From positions 55,714,966 to 55,778,965 of the forward strand of contig OX393576.1 of assembly GCA_947652605.1 (NCBI GenBank): a stretch of DNA of 64,000 bases, written 5' to 3'. The stretch is from Elmis aenea. Lineage: Eukaryota; Arthropoda; Insecta; Coleoptera; Elmidae. Under the pieces are notes generated by a model. The model made no database searches, was not told where the DNA came from, and saw only the letters and a list, made by a program, of their open reading frames with translations. The first letter of the stretch is position 1, and each line of letters starts with the position of its first letter. The translations under genes and the position numbers were made by a program. Below are positions 59,801 to 64,000 of this stretch, one piece after another.

Positions 59801-62800
59801 CACCGTTAGCCATCAGGAACTACCCTATCTGCTGATGGTCGGTCTACCACGTTTAGGGTTGATTTTAGTTGATAAGAAGACAAAAATAAACTTTTTGTTC
59901 ACTTGAAATAGGCAAAATAGTTACAGGAAGTTTCTATGGCGATTCCGTTATCGTGGTTAAAAAATAATAGATTCTTTAAATGTAGATGCGTTATTGGCGC
60001 CCATCGACGCCGATAAGCCCGATAAATACACACATTTTTCAAGTTTGTTGGTCTCCGTCAGTTTAAAATACTGGAAGCAGTTGTTACAGCAATTTTTTAT
60101 TTATTTACTTAATTATTTTAATATACAAGGTGGTCCACGTTTTTGTAGCAGGACTTTAACAGTCGATACGAAAACTCATTTTAAAACGAATATTCCATAT
60201 CAACATGGGTCCATGAAACGGTCCTGTTCATAATCAAACTCGAACTTGTTTTTGGGTAAAACATTTTATTCTAAACCAAAAGTGTCTCTTGACTTTTCTT
60301 CGTATCTACCACCGTTTGGCGTAAAATTTGATTTATTTTACTATTCTCGCGAAAAATTTGCTCATAAGATGATCCACATTTTGAGCATTTACTCTGCAAC
60401 TTGCATTTTCTACTTTTCGCGATATTTTTAGATCGAGCTTATGAGCAAATTTTTCGCGAGAATAGTAAAATAAATCAAATTTCGCGCCAATCGGTGACAG
60501 ATAAGAAGAAAAGCCAAGAGACACTTTTTGTTAAGAATAAAATGCTCTACCCAAAAACAAGTTCGAGATCGATTTTGCACAGGCCCGTACTAGTTTTTTA
60601 TAAAATTTATTGGAACTTAGCCCCCACAACTCCGCCACTGCTTTCTTGTGGGGCTGGACAGTTTCACCGAATGTGGTAACCTGTAAGGTGGTGCTGTATA
60701 CCAAATTTGGCTTAAATATATCCACTGGTTGGGAAACTTAAAAATTATCGATATTTTTTCGAAATTTTCAATACTCTGTATCTTTAAAATAAAGCGTTTT
60801 GGGCCCATGTTGATATGGTATATTCGCTTTAAAATGAGTTTTCGTATCGACTGTTAAAGTCCTGCTACAAAAAAGTGGACCACCATACATGGGCACATAC
60901 CTATACACGCACGACTGGAACAAATATCTATTACCTAAAACATGGGATCTATTCGTTTTATGGTTGTCAAAATACTTAAAAATGTGCTTAAATTCAAGAT
61001 ATTCAATAAGTATGATGTTTTATGGCAATTTCACGGAACTTGCATTTTACTTTGTTGAGTCGTCGATAAGGCTAAACAAAATGTATCTAGGTACTTAAGT
61101 AATTGCTTAAAAAGATATCATTTCGTTAAGTCAATTCATGAGTTAAAAAAATAATTTGTCGTGATTTATTATATTTGAAAATGTTCATTATGCCGTTACA
61201 TTTATCTCCTTTGTTTAAATTTGATCAAAGAAGCGTTTATAGCACAATTCATGTAAAGTGTGAGGCGATACATTCAGTTTTATATCCCACAAAGCTGCTT
61301 TTTTTCCATACATGTTGTTAAATATTTGAACCCATTTATTTACTCAGTAAAACCGATTAATAAATAAGATTACATTTTAATTGCCAATAAAAAAACATAG
61401 TTATTGTAAACTGTAATCTTTTGAAATTACTCAGAATCTGTGAAACGTTTGTGCATATGAAACGTGATGACGCAGGAATTCCTTAATTGTGTAAAATGAT
61501 GTTATTTTAAGTACAGATGGTTTATAAGATTTTATAAAGATGTTTTGTGGATAATACAGAGTAGAACAAAAGTTGGAATTCCACAATATTTCAAGTAAAA
61601 GATCTTAAGAACTTTTTTATTATTTAGCACTTAAAAAATTGTTTTTTTTTTGTCAGTTGCTGCTTCATCATGAATCCAATTTTTTTTTTATTTGTTCTAT
61701 TACTGAAAATCAAGTTTTTGTCCAATCATCGGTACAGTGAGATACTATTTGAATTCGAATGTCGTTCTAAACAGATTAGAGTCTACTAGTTAATTGGATT
61801 AATTGATGTAAATATCAAAAAATTGTTATGTCGTTGATGTGTTAACCAGTTTTTTTTTTTAAATTCCAATAATTGTGTTAGTTTTATGAAGCAGTAAATA
61901 GTTTTTGATTTTCAGTTTTTAATAGTGAATTTGTTCCAAGTATTTGTTGTTGATATATTAGTTTTCCTAATAAGTCTTTAATTTTTGTTGCAGATGGCAT
62001 CTTTACCCTTGTCCCGGGGTTCGACTTGCTCAAGTTCTGATACGGAAGAATCCGACACGGATAGCACCATGCTGGCATCATGTAGTCTGCAAGAAATTAG
62101 GCAAGAAGATTTAGCTGCCATATTACCCGATCAGCAAGAATGCGATGCGTTTGGTGGATTTGACTGTAGACAAGATAAAAGCTCTCCGCAAACAGGTCAG
62201 TATTAGTTTTAATGTGTTAATGTATTTTATTTAATACAGTATGTGGAAATTATTTCATCAAGCGCAAAATTATGGAAGGCAAAGAAGATTGCTTTAGGAA
62301 TTGCTTTTAGCTGTAATGTCTTTACTTTTGTGATTTTTTCCTGCACATTTTGAAAAGCACTAAAAGCCCGTAGTCTATTCATTTACTGCAATTTTCCAGG
62401 TGATGGATCAGGATCTGAAATGGAACTACCTCAGCAAGCGGTCAACGCTTTAATTCAAAGAACCACGGAAAGTTCCAGCGAATCAGAATCTCACGTACCG
62501 TTAAACCCTAACACGTTATACTCTAGCAGTTTGCTACAACAATTTGTGGCGCAAACGCAGATGTTGAACGCGCCATGCTCGGCACTTCCAAATTCTACGG
62601 ACATGGCCTCGACGGAAAATCTTCAAGGAGGTGCCGAAACCCGAAGTATGGAGCCTGACGTGATTAAACGCAAACGAGGGAGACCAAGAAAGACTAAAAC
62701 AGAAATTAAAACCGAGAAAGTTGACCCAGTCAAGACAGCTCTAAATTTGGAGTATTGCGGGAACCCTAATGTTTCGCCCGATTCAGGGATTCAGAACAGT

Positions 62801-64000
62801 TCGGACCACGTTTCCAGCCCTGAGCCGAGCCCAGCGCCGAACACTAAACCCAAATATAATCAACAAAGCAATAACAGGAAAATTTCAAGCAGCGAAGTTA
62901 AGTCGAAAAATAGGGATAAGAGTAAAGGAGAACTGAAAACAAATGTTTCTAGTTCAAAAATGGGCACAACACTTTCAAGCAAGTCTAATTCAATTAATTC
63001 ACCAACGAAATCGAAGGAACCTCATAAGTTACCGATTACTTCCAATAGTTTTGATAGGGTGCTATACGGAAACAGCGATAGAGTGCTTTATCCTCCAAGA
63101 AGGAAAGCCGGACGACCTCCTGTGATGCGTAAAGGACCAGGTCGACCACCTAAATATAAGCCAAATTTAGTTGCACAAGAAGCTAAACCCCCTGATAAAA
63201 ACACTGTTAACGAAGCAGAAAAAGTTGTGTGTAATACCGCCGTTTCCAAACAGCAAAATAAACAGAGTCATAAATCGGAATCCAAAACAAATAAATGTAA
63301 AAAGAGCCAAAAGAGTGCATGTGATATATTAAATTCGAACGAAAATAGTAGTACAAATTTGATAAAAAATGATCCTAAAGTTAAAGATTCGCAACACAAA
63401 AAATCAAAATCGTCACTACATGATGTTTGCGAAAAAGTAGTCAATAAGCGTTTAGAATTATGTAGTAAAGAGCCAAAAAGTGAAGGGAAACACGAAACAA
63501 CCACCAAAAACAAACGAAGCAGTAAACAGTCGAAATCAAAAACCATCAGTAGCCGAGTGGTTTTGGGTACTAAAAACAAAATAGACCACAATAAAACACA
63601 ATACGCCACACTGAAAAACGCAAAAGTGATGCACAGTAAACACAAACACAAGAAACACAAAAAGTGCAAAATAAAAATTTTGAAGCCCATCACAGCCACA
63701 ACCCAAGATCCAAAAATCAACACGGAAATCGAAAAGCTCGTCGCAGATTTCGTCAAACTGTGCAACATCAGCGCTGTTAAGCCGTCTAAAGAGAACGTTC
63801 CTGAAATGCTGAAGATCCTTAAAAAGGCATCGAAGAAACGTAAAACGTCGGATTACAGCGAGAGAAAGAAAAAGAAACAGCACATTAGCAACATGATAAA
63901 GAAAGAAACCAATGAACAAAGACTGCCATTGAAAAAACGACATTATCACTTATCTACGAATAATGAAAACAAACCGGATTCTGGTAGTGTCACTTCACAG
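44848..64000 (+). CDS. ash1: Histone-lysine methyltransferase ash1, N-terminal part
   Basis: Exons 44848-45057, 45112-45624, 61994-62195 and 62400 to the window edge splice in phase (0, 0, 1), giving 842 residues before the sequence ends. Exons 1-2 are Ser/Glu-rich (SESESESESN; NGLRLKIAPIRKSCASP), then Lys-rich. Exon 4 has three AT-hooks (KRKRGRPRK near 62665; RRKAGRPP near 63100; KGPGRPPKYKP near 63133), the phrase SPDSGIQNSSDHVSSPEPSP, and a KHKHKKHKKCK stretch followed by DPKINTEIEKLVADFVKLCN. The last resembles the RNRQDPDFIAELEELISRL region of vertebrate ASH1L, which decided the identification. ASH1 is a Trithorax-group nuclear enzyme that dimethylates H3K36 and counters Polycomb; its AWS-SET, bromo, PHD and BAH domains would lie beyond this window. 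The N-terminal part is disordered and basic, suited to DNA contact. An ATG opens exon 3, so initiation there is also conceivable. Confidence 0.75.
45058..45111 (+). other. ash1: ash1 54-bp intron
   Basis: AAC|GTAAGT to TATTTTAG|AATTC. Reading through it meets a stop after six codons, supporting that it is spliced out. Confidence 0.75.
46896..47524. mobile_element. Foldback/MITE family E, copy 1
   Basis: TACAGGGTGTGTAGAAATTG at the left is matched inverted by the end ACACTCCCTGTA. Terminal repeats of about 110 bp include GGCGGAAGCGCTACACGTG and GTTGTACCATGCTT. The centre is non-repetitive. Length 629 bp, within the ash1 intron. Confidence 0.85.
47525..47929. other. ash1 intron, no element
   Basis: No exon or repeat pair recognised. 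CACGTG E-box-like hexamers occur near 47600 and CACGTGT near 47870, but they are too common to weigh. Confidence 0.35.
47930..48537 (+). promoter_or_regulatory. ash1: Alternative CpG-rich ash1 promoter / 5' UTR
   Basis: This segment is clearly richer in GC and CpG than its surroundings (for example GCGAGAATCTCG, CCGCGGGTGCCGAGCGCG). It precedes an open exon beginning with ATG at 48538. In AT-rich insect DNA such patches often mark promoters of broadly expressed genes. No TATA box is obvious; a transcription start within 48.0-48.4 kb is plausible but not shown. Confidence 0.45.
48538..48666 (+). CDS. ash1: Candidate alternative first coding exon of ash1
   Basis: From ATG at 48538 the frame MVRHMEAGGDALNGG to SLDSLEGCYQ is open for exactly 43 codons to a donor-like CAG|GTTAGA at 48667. 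It ends in phase 0, the phase needed to join the exon at 61994. Base composition is coding-like (GC-rich third positions). The product would be an ash1 isoform lacking the Ser-rich residues 1-241 of the longer form. No domain is recognised in the 43 residues. It could instead belong to an unrelated short transcript. Confidence 0.45.
48667..49656. other. ash1 intron, one element end
   Basis: ATACAGGGTGGTTACGTATA at about 49003 resembles an element tip whose partner I could not find. Nothing else recognised. Confidence 0.35.
49657..50212. mobile_element. Foldback/MITE family E, copy 2 (truncated)
   Basis: Over 95% like 46896-47459 in the same orientation. It lacks the last 65 bp or so of the right terminal repeat, ending at TTTTCGTATA (50212), where different sequence begins. 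Confidence 0.85.
50291..50989. mobile_element. Element with GGGGNTRAAAGTAAC ends
   Basis: GGGGATGAAAGTAACGGGTA (50291) and the inverted GTTACTTTTAGCCCC end (50989) form about 40-bp imperfect terminal repeats including TTGTAAC. A similar block, inverted, sits at 50645-50690. The element contains the palindrome at 50363-50528. No target duplication recognised. Confidence 0.55.
50363..50528. repeat. GC-rich 166-bp palindrome
   Basis: GCTAAAGCCGCACTGCGGGA at the left is matched by TCCCGCAGTGCGGCCTTAGC at the right. Inside, GGCTGGAGGGTAG, GTAGATACAC and GTCGCCTGGCGACAAT pair again, with a short loop near 50445. The GC-rich stem stands out from the AT-rich intron. Confidence 0.85.
50990..55080. 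other. ash1 intron, no gene supported
   Basis: Several open frames under 100 codons exist (for example 51134-51367, 51939-52214 minus, 52354-52638 minus, 52978-53229 minus), but none shows family likeness or convincing exon borders. GC-richer patches near 51.85-51.95 kb and 53.95-54.1 kb remain unexplained. Confidence 0.35.
55094..55301. mobile_element. hAT-like end fragment
   Basis: CCAGAGGTGGCTCGTCCATGG (55094) with GGCTGCAGCCCC resembles the outer end of hAT-type repeats. An inverted GGGCTGCATTTCCGCAGCCCC lies at about 55262-55282. Probably a small non-autonomous copy. Confidence 0.4.
55302..55836. mobile_element. CAGGGTGTCCC element, left part
   Basis: The tip TACAGGGTGTCCCATATTCG (55302) belongs to the CAGGGTG-type ends seen elsewhere, with the internal phrase GCATGGGGATCTCGC shared with family D. 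The right partner end was not found; a hAT element starts at 55837. Confidence 0.5.
55837..57288. mobile_element. Non-autonomous hAT with nested foldback
   Basis: The ends CAGGGATGGAAAACGTAACG and inverted ...CGTTATTCCATCCCTG are flanked by CTTATAAG on both sides (55829-55836, 57289-57296), an 8-bp hAT duplication. Subterminal AACGTTAT / ATAACGTT repeats crowd both ends. The interior is occupied by a second inverted-repeat element (56180-57150). No transposase frame. Confidence 0.9.
56180..57150. mobile_element. Foldback element nested in hAT
   Basis: ATACAGCATGTTTCTTAAAT (56180) is matched by ATTTAAGAAACATATCAT at the right. Arms continue inward (CCCCTAAAGGGG, GGGTGTAACTCCGAAAGG, CAGGGGGTTGAAAAGTGCGA) to a centre near 56660. 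About 970 bp, arms around 85% alike. Confidence 0.85.
57297..58194. other. ash1 intron, nothing recognised
   Basis: No exon or repeat pair recognised. Confidence 0.35.
58393..58888. mobile_element. TA-flanked inverted-repeat element
   Basis: GGCCGTTTACACTTACGGTT at the left is matched inverted by AACCGTTAGTGTAATCGGCT at the right; the repeats extend through TTTGCATGTGG to about 30 bp. TA lies at both sides (58391-58392 and 58889-58890). Comparison with the uninterrupted family D arm supports insertion at a TA. Confidence 0.8.
58456..58811. mobile_element. hAT MITE with 8-bp TSD
   Basis: The ends CAGGGGTTTGGAGC and GCTCCAAACCCCTG are flanked by AATCTAGC twice (58448-58455 and 58812-58819). 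Repeated GCTCC/GGAGC words occur inside both ends. Length 356 bp, no transposase. Confidence 0.9.
58986..60122. other. ash1 intron, GC-richer patch
   Basis: No exon proven. 59400-59680 has more CpG than the surroundings (GGACGTCGCGTACTGCTCC; CGTCGTGTCGAGCGAGAG), with several ATG-free stretches. It might be an enhancer or another untranslated first exon. Confidence 0.3.
60123..60889. mobile_element. Inverted-repeat element with nested palindrome
   Basis: ATACAAGGTGGTCCACGTTT at the left is matched inverted by GTGGACCACCATACAT at the right; the terminal repeat is about 90 bp. Inside, 60235-60370 and 60437-60565 form a second inverted repeat (GAACTTGTTTTTGGGTAAAA; TTTTCGCGAGAATAGTAAAA). No coding content. 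Confidence 0.85.
60890..61993. other. End of ash1 intron
   Basis: AT-rich sequence with T-runs leading to the polypyrimidine tract and acceptor TTTGTTGCAG before 61994. No repeat recognised. Confidence 0.4.
62196..62399 (+). other. ash1: ash1 204-bp intron
   Basis: ACAG|GTCAGT to TTTTCCAG|GTGATGG, splitting a Gly codon (G|GT). Confidence 0.75.

Larger units (their letters stand above)
45625..61993 (+). other. ash1: ash1 16.4-kb intron
   Basis: Donor AAAG|GTAAAA at 45625, acceptor TTTGTTGCAG before 61994. The intron contains an alternative first exon candidate (48538-48666) and several inverted-repeat elements (46896-47524, 49657-50212, 50291-50989, 55302, 55837-57288, 58195-58985, 60123-60889). 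The remaining stretches (45.7-46.9, 48.7-49.6, 51.0-55.0, 57.3-58.2, 59.0-60.1, 60.9-62.0 kb) show no gene I can support. A GC-richer patch at 59.40-59.68 kb could be regulatory. Confidence 0.7.

Noticed and set aside
60235..60725. Several overlapping short frames on both strands
   Set aside because: They arise from the palindromic element at 60123-60889.
63268..63949. Two long minus-strand hydrophobic frames (166 and 137 codons)
   Set aside because: They are antisense of Lys/Ser-rich ash1 coding sequence (AAA/AAG read as TTT/CTT), a known artefact.
1..64000. CRISPR arrays, bacterial operons, rRNA or tRNA genes
   Set aside because: No regularly spaced short repeats with unique spacers, no ribosome-site/operon structure, and no cloverleaf or rRNA-like sequence was recognised by eye.

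Overview
The window looks like an AT-rich insect nuclear genome segment. I infer a beetle or similar neopteran from the gene content and from many elements ending in TACAGGGTG / CACCCTGTA, but no feature fixes the species. No bacterial-style operons, rRNA or tRNA genes were seen.

Layout. Positions 1-33.5 kb hold almost no recognisable host gene and form a transposon graveyard. It includes a MADF-domain fragment; a miniature Helitron partly caught in an identical 886-bp direct duplication (1051-1936 and 2143-3028); long-arm foldback elements (3535-7454, 10952-13388, 16725-18425, 19678-20416); and a decayed mariner-like transposase lying between foldback arms of the same family. There are also a P-element-like fossil with an 8-bp target duplication nested in a foldback, a piggyBac transposase fossil, a piggyBac-type MITE with TTAA flanks, a hAT element with its TSD, three decayed non-LTR reverse transcriptases, and a 5'-truncated Jockey-like element (30985-33499).

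At 34.2-41.8 kb, on the minus strand, is an intact five-exon gene for an 883-residue type II membrane GH31 protein (signal anchor, P-type trefoil, GH31 body). Its catalytic motifs are replaced, so it is predicted to be a pseudoenzyme. Its 3.6-kb first intron contains a perfect 148-bp-arm palindrome, a hAT remnant and a 1.1-kb foldback element.

From about 44.3 kb to the right edge, on the plus strand, is the 5' part of a gene I identify as ash1 (Trithorax-group histone H3K36 methyltransferase). It has a serine-rich N-terminal pair of exons, a 16.4-kb intron, then two further exons with three AT-hooks and basic stretches. The SET, bromo, PHD and BAH parts would lie beyond 64 kb. A second GC/CpG-richer segment near 48 kb is followed by a short open exon (48538-48666) whose donor phase also fits the common exon at 61994, suggesting an alternative promoter. 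The large intron holds several inverted-repeat elements, including a hAT element containing a foldback element and a triple-nested insertion at 58.2-59.0 kb.

The two host genes are divergent, with starts about 2.5 kb apart and a decayed CR1-like reverse transcriptase between them. I see no evidence that they act together. All calls come from reading the sequence by eye; exon boundaries rest on splice consensus, phase and family resemblance.
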